15,255 bases of DNA from Bacteroidota bacterium (GCA_003556985.1 PWPZ01000115.1:1-15255); one strand, 5' to 3'; shown: positions 7,762 to 14,425, numbered from the stretch's first letter. The notes: generated by a model from the sequence alone, not told the origin. Numbers and translations: made by a program.

Positions 7762-7995
7762 ATGGCAATCAAAAAGGTATGGATCGAGAAAGGTTGCGTT
7801 TCCAGCGGACTCTGTGAAAAAACCTGTCCCGAAGTATTTGAATTGCCTTTTGTGGGCGAGGTGGCGCAGGTAAATGAAGACGCCGATTTCAACGCAAACC
7901 GGAAATGCATAATCGAGGCAGCGGAAAGCTGTCCCGTTGACGTGATAAAATACAGCGAAGAAAAGCAGAAAGGGCCGGATATGCTCAGCTATTAA
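7762..7995 (+). CDS. Small single-cluster ferredoxin with a Cys-to-Ser substitution
   Basis: A 77-residue electron carrier of the monocluster bacterial ferredoxin type. The binding motif reads GCVSSGLCEKTCPEVF (11-26), with a distal C57-P58 in the segment AESCPVDVIKY. Expected ligands C12, C18, C22 and C57 are present, but in a CxxCxxC arrangement the middle cysteine should be residue 15, which is serine (codon AGC, one base from TGC). In known ferredoxins, replacement at this position goes with a [3Fe-4S] cluster, or with a serine- or solvent-ligated [4Fe-4S] cluster. C49 is an additional cysteine that might contribute. No redox partner gene is adjacent. The gene follows the UpxY-like gene by 50 nt and converges on ribE with only 20 nt between stop codons. 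Confidence 0.9.
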   Translation: MAIKKVWIEKGCVSSGLCEKTCPEVFELPFVGEVAQVNEDADFNANRKCIIEAAESCPVDVIKYSEEKQKGPDMLSY

Positions 7996-8017
7996 ACCCG
8001 CGGATCCGGGCCGGGTT
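7995..8017. terminator. Bidirectional hairpin at the ferredoxin/ribE convergence
   Basis: AACCCG (7995-8000) pairs with CGGGTT (8012-8017), with GC-rich sequence including the dyad CGGATCCG in the loop. The element overlaps both stop codons of the convergent genes. It is followed by ATTTCTTCT on the + strand and by TAATAGCT on the minus strand, so no strong T-tract exists on either side. Position and dyad support a shared terminator; the short stem keeps confidence modest. Confidence 0.4.
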
Positions 8018-8618
8018 ATTTCTTCTCCGCCAGTATCTGCCGGACGATTTTGGTAATGTATTTGCCGATGATGTCGAACTCCAGGTTCACCACCGTGCCC
8101 GGTTTGATCTGGTGAAAATTGGTTACATCATATGTAAAGGGGATAATCGCCACCTCGAACGAATTGTCGCGCGAGTTCACCACCGTCAGGCTCACCCCGT
8201 TTACCGACACCGAGCCCTTTTCAACTGTAATATTGTCACCCGTCGGCTCGTACCCGAACCGGAAATACCAGCTTCCGTCGGCCTCACGAACCTCGGTACA
8301 CACCGCCGTCTGGTCCACGTGCCCCTGCACGAAATGCCCGTCCACCATCGAATCGGCGCGCAGGCTCCTCTCCAGGTTCACTTTCGACCCCACCTCCAGA
8401 AGTCCAAGGTTGGATTTTTCAAGAGTTTCCCTGATGGCGGTCACCGTATAGGTATCCCCTTCCGTCTTTACCACCGTAAGACACACTCCGTTATGGGAGA
8501 TGCTCTGGTCGATCTTCAGCTCGTTAACAAAGGAACACTCCATGGTGATATGCAGGTTCCCTTTATCCCTTTCAAGTGCCACAACCGTGGCGGCTTCTTC
8601 TACAATACCCGAAAACAT
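8016..8618 (-). CDS. ribE: Riboflavin synthase, alpha chain
   Basis: Catalyses dismutation of two 6,7-dimethyl-8-ribityllumazine molecules to riboflavin and 5-amino-6-ribitylamino-uracil, the last step of vitamin B2 synthesis, as a cytoplasmic homotrimer. The 200-residue sequence has the diagnostic N-terminus MFSGIVEE (usually MFTGIVEE). It contains two lumazine-binding repeats, recognisable by SHNGVCLTV (41-49) and SVNGVSLTV (138-146), with GHFVQGHVD (94-102) at their junction. Length and motifs are standard, so it should be active. No other rib gene is nearby and I see no FMN-riboswitch consensus in the leader, so regulation is probably by its own promoter. E. coli calls this gene ribC; ribE is the other common symbol. 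Confidence 0.97.
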   Translation of the reverse strand: MFSGIVEEAATVVALERDKGNLHITMECSFVNELKIDQSISHNGVCLTVVKTEGDTYTVTAIRETLEKSNLGLLEVGSKVNLERSLRADSMVDGHFVQGHVDQTAVCTEVREADGSWYFRFGYEPTGDNITVEKGSVSVNGVSLTVVNSRDNSFEVAIIPFTYDVTNFHQIKPGTVVNLEFDIIGKYITKIVRQILAEKK

Positions 8619-8647
8619 AGCATTAATTTTTGTGGTTATTCAGTACG

Positions 8648-8678
8648 CTAAGATACAGAATAATTATCCGGCGGTCAA
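8648..8678 (-). promoter_or_regulatory. Candidate promoter for ribE
   Basis: On the minus strand a TTG (8678-8676) is followed after 20 nt by TATCTTAG (8655-8648), one mismatch from the Bacteroidota -7 box TAnnTTTG. Spacing fits the -33/-7 arrangement. The predicted start near 8641 gives a leader of about 22 nt, leaving no room for a riboswitch. Confidence 0.5.
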
Positions 8679-8766
8679 TGAGAGAAGTCATGTAAGTTAC
8701 AGAAACAACAATGCATGCTGAAGCCCCGCTGCCGTGACCGGCCTTTAATAATCAGTTTTACAGCCA

Positions 8767-9363
8767 TCAGTTTTCACGATTGCCGATTTGATAGCTGATG
8801 CCGAATTTTGTCATCAACCCGAAATCCTGCCTTCTTCCTCCCATGGTATAGTGCTCTGTTTCCCTGAATTTTTCATCCGCAGATCCCAGGATCGTCCCGT
8901 AGCCAACAGCAAGATCAAGAAAGAACTTTTGGAACAAACGGATCTGTGTGCCCGCACCAAGGTAATGTTCAAAGGTGGCCACCCGTCCGCCGCCCACCTC
9001 ACCTGGCATGTCAGGGTTTATTGCGTGGAAAGATTGCGAAGAAAAGGTGTTATACCTGAACAAAAAATTATATTGTAAGTATGGCCTCATCCTCGTAATA
9101 TCCGGAGGATGAAGATGGTGCCGGTAAGAAATTTCTCCTCCGGAAATTTTCCCCGAGGTATTCTGGTAAACAGCCCCTGCCGCCATCCTCCGGTTATCCT
9201 TTTCAATACCAATATTAAAGTTAAGGCTGGAGCCATAGCCACTTTCCGAACTGGCGCGATGAATATTAATTTCTATAAGCCTTTCCGGAACTTCATTTTC
9301 TGTTACCTGGATTTTTGGATTCTGTGTCAAACCGGCCATGGAAATAACAAGCAGTAATATCAT
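8767..9363 (-). CDS. Predicted outer-membrane beta-barrel protein
   Basis: I recognise no named family. The 198-residue product starts with a hydrophobic segment (MILLLVISMAGLTQ) that looks like a signal peptide. It continues with alternating aromatic/glycine strands (SLNFNIGIE, GEISYRH, LQYNFLFRYNTF, HYLGAGTQIRLF, FFLDLAVGYGTILG, DFGLMTKFGISYQIG) typical of small Bacteroidota beta-barrels. The signal peptide lacks its usual N-terminal lysines. In-frame codons upstream encode EYKPKITA and would complete a classic signal sequence, but no ATG, GTG or TTG lies between them and the preceding stop. The real start may therefore be an unusual codon, or the original start was lost. It lies 165 nt downstream of the Crp/Fnr-type gene on the same strand. 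Function is unknown. Confidence 0.8.
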   Translation of the reverse strand: MILLLVISMAGLTQNPKIQVTENEVPERLIEINIHRASSESGYGSSLNFNIGIEKDNRRMAAGAVYQNTSGKISGGEISYRHHLHPPDITRMRPYLQYNFLFRYNTFSSQSFHAINPDMPGEVGGGRVATFEHYLGAGTQIRLFQKFFLDLAVGYGTILGSADEKFRETEHYTMGGRRQDFGLMTKFGISYQIGNREN

Positions 9364-9406
9364 AGCAGTAATTTTAGGTTTATACTCGAGAAATACTATA
9401 CCTAAT

Positions 9407-9438
9407 ACTACGTGCTAATTGCTGATTAGTAGTTTTTT
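9407..9438 (+). other. Imperfect hairpin followed by T6
   Basis: CTAAT (9415-9419) and ATTAG (9425-9429) form a 5-bp stem with a 5-nt loop. An outer ACTA (9407-9410) / TAGT (9430-9433) extends it across a small bulge, and T6 follows (9433-9438) on the + strand. This is terminator-like for + strand transcription, yet both flanking genes are on the minus strand. It may be a chance dyad or the end of an unseen antisense or small RNA. Confidence 0.25.
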
Positions 9439-9528
9439 GGGCGGTGATATAATAACCCTGTGCGGATGATAGTAATCATTCAACAAACAATCTGGATTAT
9501 CCTTTCCGGTGATATATATCATCAGAAC

Positions 9529-10212
9529 TTAACCGAACTCGCTGAGTTTTTGAAGTAGATCGCAGCTGATAATTTCAACTTTCTTATCATCGATATTGAT
9601 GATCTTGTCATGTTTAAACTCGGATAGTGTCCGTATGATGCTTTCTTTGGTGGTACCGGAAAATTCAGCCAGTTCTGTGCGGGAAAGAGGAAGTAAGAAA
9701 TTTCTGCTATTATAGATTTTTTCCGAAAAAAACAGCAACATTCCTGCTACCCGACCAGGCATATGCTTGGTTGATTGAATTATAAATTTTGAGAGATAGA
9801 GCTTCCCCCTGCGGCTGGTTTCTTCAAGCATGAAAATGGCAAAGGCCCCGTTGGATTCCACCAGACTACGTATCTGAGAAACGTTGATCAATATTGCTTT
9901 TGCATTTTCAACAGCAGCTGCACTGTACAAATAAATATCATCTCCTAAAGCAGTCAGCAATCCCAGGTAGGATCCGGGAGCAAATAAACTGATAATAATT
10001 TTTGATCCGTCACGTGTTTCCTGGAACAACTTTGCCAGCCCCGATTGAAGGAATACTAAATGGGTGACCGGGGTTTTTTCCCTGAATATCACCTCTCCGG
10101 CTTTGTAATCTACAAAAAAGCAGGATTTTTTTAAAACTGACTTTTCTTCGTCTGTTAACCGGTCAAGTCCGGGTATATTTGGAAACTCCGGATCTGAGGA
10201 AAAAATTTCCAT
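9529..10212 (-). CDS. Crp/Fnr-family transcriptional regulator
   Basis: A 227-residue regulator. An N-terminal cyclic-nucleotide-binding-like beta-roll (about 30-115) contains YKAGEVIFREKTPVTHLVFLQSG (36-58, the usual jelly-roll start). It leads through a long dimerisation helix to a C-terminal winged helix-turn-helix with LSRTELAEFSGTTKESIIRTLSEF (176-199). Cysteines are only C31 and C217, so there is no FNR-type iron-sulphur cluster, and the cAMP phosphate-binding arginine motif is not obvious; the ligand is unknown. Length is normal. The gene is divergent from the dehydrogenase-like gene at 10403, with 190 nt between, including a 14-bp palindrome at 10332-10345 that could be an operator. 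The stretch looks more AT-rich than ileS or ribE. Confidence 0.92.
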   Translation of the reverse strand: MEIFSSDPEFPNIPGLDRLTDEEKSVLKKSCFFVDYKAGEVIFREKTPVTHLVFLQSGLAKLFQETRDGSKIIISLFAPGSYLGLLTALGDDIYLYSAAAVENAKAILINVSQIRSLVESNGAFAIFMLEETSRRGKLYLSKFIIQSTKHMPGRVAGMLLFFSEKIYNSRNFLLPLSRTELAEFSGTTKESIIRTLSEFKHDKIINIDDKKVEIISCDLLQKLSEFG

Positions 10213-10289
10213 AATTTACCTTTTCTTGCTGTTGGTATATAAATAATAAAGATAAGGATATTTTGTGTATAATACTGCGGTTTACATCA

Positions 10290-10297
10290 TAAATTTG
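10290..10297 (+). promoter_or_regulatory. Candidate -7 box for the epimerase/dehydratase-like gene
   Basis: TAAATTTG is an exact TAnnTTTG match. A TTTG lies at 10262-10265, but the 24-nt spacing is longer than ideal. A start near 10304 would give a leader of about 100 nt containing the TA/TG tract at 10333-10352. Confidence 0.3.
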
Positions 10298-10331
10298 AGG
10301 GCGGTCGGCTGCGATCATTCTATGAAATGTG

Positions 10332-10345
10332 ACATATATATATGT
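10332..10345. promoter_or_regulatory. 14-bp palindrome plus TG tract in a divergent intergenic region
   Basis: ACATATATATATGT is a perfect 14-bp inverted repeat that runs into a GTGTGTG dinucleotide tract (to about 10352). It lies between the divergent Crp/Fnr-like gene and the dehydrogenase-like gene, about 120 nt and 58 nt from their starts. It could be a dimeric regulator site or merely AT-rich, slippage-prone sequence. Confidence 0.3.
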
Positions 10346-10402
10346 GTGTGTGAATTTTGGTTATATTGATCGGATAAGAAATTCATGTATATTTACATCA
10401 CA

Positions 10403-11404
10403 ATGATACTCGTTACCGGAGGAACAGGACTTGTAGGATCACATCTGCTGTGGCACCTTCTTCAGAAAGAAAAGAAGGTAAGGGCCATTCATCGTCCCGG
10501 CACCGATCCCGGGATGGTGAGGGAGATATTCGATTATTACGATGGCCCCGGCGATCTTTTCAGCCGGATAGAATGGTTTCCCGCCGATATGCTTGATCTT
10601 GTTTCGCTCGATGAGGCCATGGAAGGCATCAGCCAGGTGTATCACTGTGCCGCAATGATTTCCTTTAACCCTTCGGAAAGAAAAACCCTTATAAACGGCA
10701 ACATTGAAGGCACTGCCAACATAGTGAACCTGTGCCTGGAGCATGATATCGAAAAGCTTTGTCACGTAAGTTCGGTTGCTGCGCTGGGAAGCCGTCCCGA
10801 TAAAAGTCCGGTAACCGAAGACGATCTGTGGAAGCCATCGAGGAGACGAAGCGGCTATTCCGTCAGCAAGTTCCATTCGGAGATGGAAGTCTGGCGGGGC
10901 ATAGCAGAAGGGCTGAACGCCGTTATAGTGAACCCCTCGGTAATCATCGGCCCCGGCAACTGGAAAAGGGGCAGTGCCCGGTTTTTCACCGCCGTACAAA
11001 AAGGGATGAAGTATTATACCGGGGGAATAACCGGCTTTGTCGATGTCAGGGATGTGTGCCGGAGCATGATAGCCCTTATGGAGACGGATATCAGCGGCGA
11101 GCGTTTTATACTCAACGGAGAAGAGCTGTCTTATCGCGAACTTTTCAACATGATAGCCGATGCGCTTGACAGTCCGCGACCTGCCATTCACGTTTCCGGC
11201 CGACTGGCGGAAGCCGGATGGCGGCTGGAATGGCTGCGCAGCAAGCTGACCCTCAGCAAGCCCCGGCTCACCAGGGAAACGGCCCGGAGCAGCCGCCGTG
11301 TAAGCCGTTTCAGTAACCATAAGGTCACCCGGGCCCTTGGCTGCCGGTTCGTACCCATAAAAGACTCCGTCGCATGGACGGCATCCATGCTTCCGCGGAA
11401 ATAG
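10403..11404 (+). CDS. NAD(P)-dependent epimerase/dehydratase-like (extended SDR) enzyme
   Basis: A 333-residue extended short-chain dehydrogenase/reductase. The Rossmann motif TGGTGLVG (5-12) binds NAD(P). A conserved serine lies in HVSSVAALGS (121-130), and the catalytic pair Y152/K156 is in GYSVSKFHSE. Sequence style is closest to the dihydroflavonol-4-reductase/3-beta-hydroxysteroid dehydrogenase-like branch (HCAAMISF, NPSVIIGPGNW, FVDVRDV), whose bacterial members often have unknown substrates. I chose the ATG at 10403 because MILVTGGTG is the expected N-terminus; an in-frame ATG at 10385 would add MYIYIT. It is divergent from the Crp/Fnr-type gene and convergent with the next gene, with 2 nt between stop codons. 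The fold is secure; the substrate is not. Confidence 0.9.
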   Translation: MILVTGGTGLVGSHLLWHLLQKEKKVRAIHRPGTDPGMVREIFDYYDGPGDLFSRIEWFPADMLDLVSLDEAMEGISQVYHCAAMISFNPSERKTLINGNIEGTANIVNLCLEHDIEKLCHVSSVAALGSRPDKSPVTEDDLWKPSRRRSGYSVSKFHSEMEVWRGIAEGLNAVIVNPSVIIGPGNWKRGSARFFTAVQKGMKYYTGGITGFVDVRDVCRSMIALMETDISGERFILNGEELSYRELFNMIADALDSPRPAIHVSGRLAEAGWRLEWLRSKLTLSKPRLTRETARSSRRVSRFSNHKVTRALGCRFVPIKDSVAWTASMLPRK

Positions 11405-11406
11405 AA

Positions 11407-11985
11407 TCAGAAAGTATAGGTAATGCCCCAGGAGGTGTTTAGAAAATACCTCTGTATAGTGTAACCCTGGTTGAGGACGAGCTCGTAAGTCGTAAGTCCC
11501 TGATGATCTTCGATCCTGAAAATTGACGGCATCTGCACTGTTAAACCCCAGTTGTCATTGATAGCATAAAACAATCCGGGACGCAAAGCGAAGCCTACAG
11601 AGGATGATGATCCCATGGAAGTGCCGTTATAATTCTCACCGCCATAGAAATTCAGCGGCAGTTCTCCCTGCATAAAAAAGTTGAGACTGGCCTGTTCGCC
11701 AAGGAAATAGCGGACAAACGGTACGATAGCAGTCCGGGTCGTCCGCATTGTCTCACCCTGCACGTTAGTGTTCCACTGGCTTTCAAAGCCAATTTGCCCG
11801 CCTATTGCCCAGGGCCCGTCAAGAAGGTAGCCGACTTCAGGCATAAAGGTAAGGGAAGATTCGCTGGTAGCATTGGATTCGCCTGCAAGTCGGAAATTAC
11901 CGGTAAGCCATAGGTTCTGGGCTGCAGCCGAAAATGTTAATCCGGCAATCAGCAAAGCAGTCATCAAAAACTTTTTCATTTTCAT
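11407..11985 (-). CDS. Small outer-membrane beta-barrel protein
   Basis: A 192-residue protein with a clear signal peptide (MKMKKFLMTALLIAGLTFSAAAQ, cleavage near residue 23). Amphipathic strands ending in aromatic residues follow (LWLTGNFRLAG, SLTFMPEVGYLL, GQIGFESQW, IVPFVRYFLG, NFFMQGELPLNFY, GFALRPGLFYAI, LTVQMPSIFRI, TSWGITYTF). The terminal phenylalanine is the usual signal for barrel insertion. It is an eight-strand-type porin-like or OmpA-barrel-like protein with no motif pointing to a specific role. An alternative start two codons later (MKKF) is equally plausible. Its stop codon is 2 nt from that of the SDR gene on the opposite strand. Confidence 0.88.
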   Translation of the reverse strand: MKMKKFLMTALLIAGLTFSAAAQNLWLTGNFRLAGESNATSESSLTFMPEVGYLLDGPWAIGGQIGFESQWNTNVQGETMRTTRTAIVPFVRYFLGEQASLNFFMQGELPLNFYGGENYNGTSMGSSSSVGFALRPGLFYAINDNWGLTVQMPSIFRIEDHQGLTTYELVLNQGYTIQRYFLNTSWGITYTF

Positions 11986-12009
11986 ATTGTTTTTAGGTTA
12001 AGAAACAGG

Positions 12010-12038
12010 CAAATTTTAAAAATCCCGAAAATACAAAA
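12010..12038 (-). promoter_or_regulatory. Weak candidate promoter for the beta-barrel gene ending at 11985
   Basis: On the minus strand TTTTG (12038-12034) precedes TAAAATTTG (12018-12010), close to the TTTG ... TAnnTTTG arrangement but with a shortened spacer and one extra A. It lies 25-53 nt before the start codon. Confidence 0.3.
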
Positions 12039-12231
12039 TTTTCTGATAACAGGATTTAACAACTCTAAAAAATGTTTAGAAACGCTGCTATGAACCATTT
12101 GATCCAAATTTCCTAACTTTGTTGTAACCAATCTATTGCTCCGAAACAACAATTTGCACCTCCCGGATTATTGCATTTGCAGGCGTTGCCGGCATATATC
12201 TTCAGCGGCTAAGGCGTTTTTCTCCGCAAGC

Positions 12232-12264
12232 TTGTTGATAATTACATCTTTATTTCTATATTTA
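12232..12264 (+). promoter_or_regulatory. Candidate promoter for the outer-membrane protein gene at 12371
   Basis: TTGTTG (12232-12237) is followed after 19 nt by TATATTTA (12257-12264), one mismatch from TAnnTTTG. A start near 12270 gives a leader of about 100 nt. An exact -7 box, TAACTTTG, also occurs at 12114-12121 and is an alternative. Apart from these, the gene-free stretch 11986-12370 shows only AT-rich DNA, short GC dyads near 12310-12330 and a T6 at 12334-12339. Confidence 0.35.
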
Positions 12265-12370
12265 TGTTTTACTTTACCCAAAAAACGACCGAAAGGGCTC
12301 TATCAGGGCCTGTCTGCGCGGCGCCTCTGAAGGTTTTTTGATAAAGTCAAACAGGAAAAACAAATTAAAG

Positions 12371-13105
12371 ATGCGAACCAGGGTCTCACTTTCCGCTTTA
12401 TTTCTTTTCCTTATCATCCCCCTTTCCTATGGGCAACATTGGAGAAACACTCCCCGGGAGCTGCTGGTCGGGATAGGAGCAGCAAGCTATTTCGGCGATA
12501 TTGGCGGCACGGCTCATGATAATAATATTTACGGCATCAGGGATCTCGACATTATCCGTTCCCGGCCCACCGCTGTGGGCGGACTGCGTTTCAATCAGAA
12601 CAGGCACCTCTCCCTGAACGTCACCGCCGCTTTGGGATGGCTCAGTGGCAGCGATGAGGGAGGCAGGAACGAGTCCAGGGACTACATCTTTAACACCGTC
12701 GTGTTTGAACCCGCCGGGCGGATTGAATTTTTTCCGGTAAGAGATATACATATAGGCTCGGGAATTGACCGCCGCGGGATGGTCAGGAATTATAACACCT
12801 TTTCTGCATATCTTTTTGCCGGGGCAGGCTTGGCGCTTTACCATGTAATGCCCAACCAGAACCTCATAGACAGGCAAAGCCGGTCTGATATCGAGCACGG
12901 TCCGCTCACCGTGGTGCTGCCTGCCGGCGTGGGAGTCAAGGTGGGGATACGGAATTTTGTCGATCTGGGATTTGAGATTGGGGGAAGGTATGCCATGAGC
13001 GACTACCTTGACGGCTTCACGAGTTCCACGTCAACTGCCAACGATATCTATTATGTTACCAGTGTTATGCTGATTTACAGATTTACAAATATCCATATTG
13101 ATTAA
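12371..13105 (+). CDS. Outer-membrane beta-barrel protein (DUF6089-like)
   Basis: A 244-residue secreted protein. The ATG at 12371 gives MRTRVSLSALFLFLIIPLSYGQ, a textbook signal peptide; an upstream in-frame TTG at 12338 would add 11 polar residues and is less likely. The mature part begins HWRNTPRELLVGIGAASYFGDIGG and continues as beta-strands (AVGGLRFNQNRHLSLNVTAALGWLSG, RIEFFPVRD, YLFAGAGLALYHV, VVLPAGVGVKVGIRNFVDLGFEIGGRYA, YYVTSVMLIYRF). The GxGxxxYFGDIGG opening and overall size resemble the DUF6089 barrels common in Bacteroidota; this is from memory of the family. It is followed 8 nt later by a short lipoprotein-like ORF on the same strand, which is probably co-transcribed. No enzymatic motif is seen; the role is unknown. 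Confidence 0.88.
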   Translation: MRTRVSLSALFLFLIIPLSYGQHWRNTPRELLVGIGAASYFGDIGGTAHDNNIYGIRDLDIIRSRPTAVGGLRFNQNRHLSLNVTAALGWLSGSDEGGRNESRDYIFNTVVFEPAGRIEFFPVRDIHIGSGIDRRGMVRNYNTFSAYLFAGAGLALYHVMPNQNLIDRQSRSDIEHGPLTVVLPAGVGVKVGIRNFVDLGFEIGGRYAMSDYLDGFTSSTSTANDIYYVTSVMLIYRFTNIHID

Positions 13106-13113
13106 CCAGTCTT

Positions 13114-13413
13114 ATGTCAGCTATGTTAAAGGAACTGCGCCTCATCAGGAATCTGCCTGCGGCTTTAATTTTCGTGCTTATACTCAACGGTGCCTGCCAG
13201 GAAAATGAACCACTTTACACCGGCATTTCTCCCTCCACAACCTATTACGTCAGGGCTTATGCCACCAACAGCGCCGGCACAGCCCTTGGCGAAGAGGTGC
13301 GTTTCACAACCGCAGCCGATCCCTCAATTGTTGCTCCGGAAAAGAAAGATTCCAGTGGGGCCGACCCGATGACGGGCATCAGAACCCCGGAAGCGAGATC
13401 ACCCATCGGCTAA
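13114..13413 (+). CDS. Short lipoprotein-like ORF with a partial fibronectin/Ig-like domain (possible deletion remnant)
   Basis: 99 residues. An N-terminal hydrophobic segment (PAALIFVLILNGAC, 14-28) ends in a cysteine that could be an imperfect lipobox (LNGAC; Asn at -3 is unusual). Only six residues later comes YTGISPSTTYYVRAYATNSAGTALGEEVRFTT (35-66), the last third of the repeated fibronectin type III-like module found in many Bacteroidota surface proteins. The front of that domain is missing, and the tail (67-99) is low-complexity. This suggests an in-frame internal deletion that joined the export signal to the end of a domain. It could still be expressed as a small lipoprotein, since it starts 8 nt after the preceding gene. 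An in-frame ATG at 13123 is a possible alternative start. Confidence 0.55.
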   Translation: MSAMLKELRLIRNLPAALIFVLILNGACQENEPLYTGISPSTTYYVRAYATNSAGTALGEEVRFTTAADPSIVAPEKKDSSGADPMTGIRTPEARSPIG

Positions 13414-13455
13414 GCAATACTTAAGAGGAGCTCAAGCAGCAGCAAACGGACCTGG

Positions 13456-13920
13456 TTACTCACCCCTGATCTTCCGTTCCAGCTCCTTTCCGTACTCTAT
13501 AGCATTATCGCAATACCGGAGCAGTACTGGAGATTTTTTGGTCACCTCACCAAACAGGGAAATAATATCATTCAACATATATTCGTGAACAATATCATTT
13601 CTCAGCTCCTTTATTAACCTGGCTTCTTCAGCTGAATCAATTATACCTGTCTTTTCCATGAAAAGGATCGTATCCAGCCATGACATTTGTTCTCCCTCCT
13701 CCAGGTAAGCTATGCTGCGGAAGACCTTGTTAAAGAGCAAACCGGTTGTTCGGGCAAACCTGCTGGTAAAACTTTCAAAAGCATCCATACCTTCATCGGG
13801 AAGTTCATGGAGGTTTTTGTAGGATTTACATATTCCATACGAACGGTTCAGCCATCTTAAAGATTCCTTAAGGGCATTGAGGTTTTCCTTTAAGAGATTG
13901 AATTGATTTGCCTTTTTCAT
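13456..13920 (-). CDS. HEPN-domain protein, HepT-like toxin of an MNT/HEPN toxin-antitoxin pair
   Basis: A 154-residue all-helical protein. The HEPN ribonuclease signature RX4H is present as RNDIVH (107-112) and extends to RX4HXY with Y114. In the studied HepT/MntA system, this motif cleaves RNA, and the tyrosine is the residue that the partner nucleotidyltransferase AMPylates to switch the toxin off. The gene sits 61 nt downstream of a minimal nucleotidyltransferase on the same strand, the standard partner. The spacing is larger than the overlapping starts often seen in these pairs. The N-terminal half (NLNALKESLRWLNRSYGI) matches the helical style of the nucleotidyltransferase-substrate-binding/HepT group. 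Cellular function could be toxin-antitoxin or phage defence; that is family inference. Confidence 0.85.
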   Translation of the reverse strand: MKKANQFNLLKENLNALKESLRWLNRSYGICKSYKNLHELPDEGMDAFESFTSRFARTTGLLFNKVFRSIAYLEEGEQMSWLDTILFMEKTGIIDSAEEARLIKELRNDIVHEYMLNDIISLFGEVTKKSPVLLRYCDNAIEYGKELERKIRGE

Positions 13921-13981
13921 TGTAACTAATTTATATCATTTTATAAACCAGCCTTTTGGGGAACGGCGGGCAACGGGAATT

Positions 13982-14263
13982 TCAAATCTGAATGGAGTTT
14001 GCCAGGGCTGACTTTTCAAATGCAGTTTGTGGGGATTCTGTAATGATGAGATCAATCTTCCTGTCGCCTAAACCTTGCTTTAACCTTGATCTGATTAACA
14101 GTTTATCGCGGTATTTCAGAGCAGAACTTAATACCAGCAGGTCAATATCGCCACCCCTGGCTTTATCGGAAACCCTTGATCCAAAAAGAAATACCCGTGC
14201 CTGAGGGTCAAGTTCCCTTATCGTGCCTGTAATGAATTCCGCCTGTTCCTTTTCGAGTCTCAT
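13982..14263 (-). CDS. Minimal nucleotidyltransferase, MntA-like antitoxin
   Basis: A 93-residue Pol-beta-superfamily minimal nucleotidyltransferase. FLFGSR (25-30) and GGDIDLLVL (37-45) give the GS...DxD active site, with S29, D39 and D41 separated by nine residues. A third acidic residue is likely D71 in KIDLIIT. The known MntA enzymes transfer AMP to the tyrosine of the HEPN partner. It is the upstream gene of the pair, with the HEPN gene 61 nt downstream. The frame, size and motifs are typical and nothing is missing. Confidence 0.87.
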   Translation of the reverse strand: MRLEKEQAEFITGTIRELDPQARVFLFGSRVSDKARGGDIDLLVLSSALKYRDKLLIRSRLKQGLGDRKIDLIITESPQTAFEKSALANSIQI

Positions 14264-14267
14264 GTAT

Positions 14268-14275
14268 CAAAAATA
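14268..14275 (-). promoter_or_regulatory. Candidate -7 box for the MNT/HEPN pair
   Basis: TATTTTTG on the minus strand is an exact TAnnTTTG match ending only 4 nt before the ATG of the nucleotidyltransferase. If used, the mRNA would be leaderless or nearly so. The -33 region is AT-rich without a clear TTTG. It could be coincidental in this AT-rich gap. Confidence 0.3.
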
Positions 14276-14425
14276 CAGATAATTATCAATTAGTTAAAAT
14301 TTTAATTTGATGCCAATGTGCAGATTATGATCGATCAAATCCCCAATTTCATACTGTGCTTTCTGTTATTCTGCTTTTTCTCGCCAGGAAGCAGAAGCAA
14401 GTGCCCTTGTCTATGTGCAGGTTAG

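Noticed and set aside
8619..8766. FMN riboswitch upstream of ribE
   Set aside because: The conserved RFN-element segments are absent and the likely promoter leaves a leader of only about 22 nt.
9529..10212. True FNR-type oxygen sensor
   Set aside because: The protein has only two widely separated cysteines (C31, C217) and cannot form an FNR iron-sulphur cluster.
10439..11320. 293-codon minus-strand frame opposite the SDR gene
   Set aside because: The + strand frame has full Rossmann and YxxxK motifs; the antisense frame has none and is a shadow.
12136..12330. 64-codon + strand open frame upstream of the DUF6089-like gene
   Set aside because: Composition is Cys/Arg-rich then hydrophobic, with no recognisable domain; it overlaps candidate promoter elements and looks like chance.
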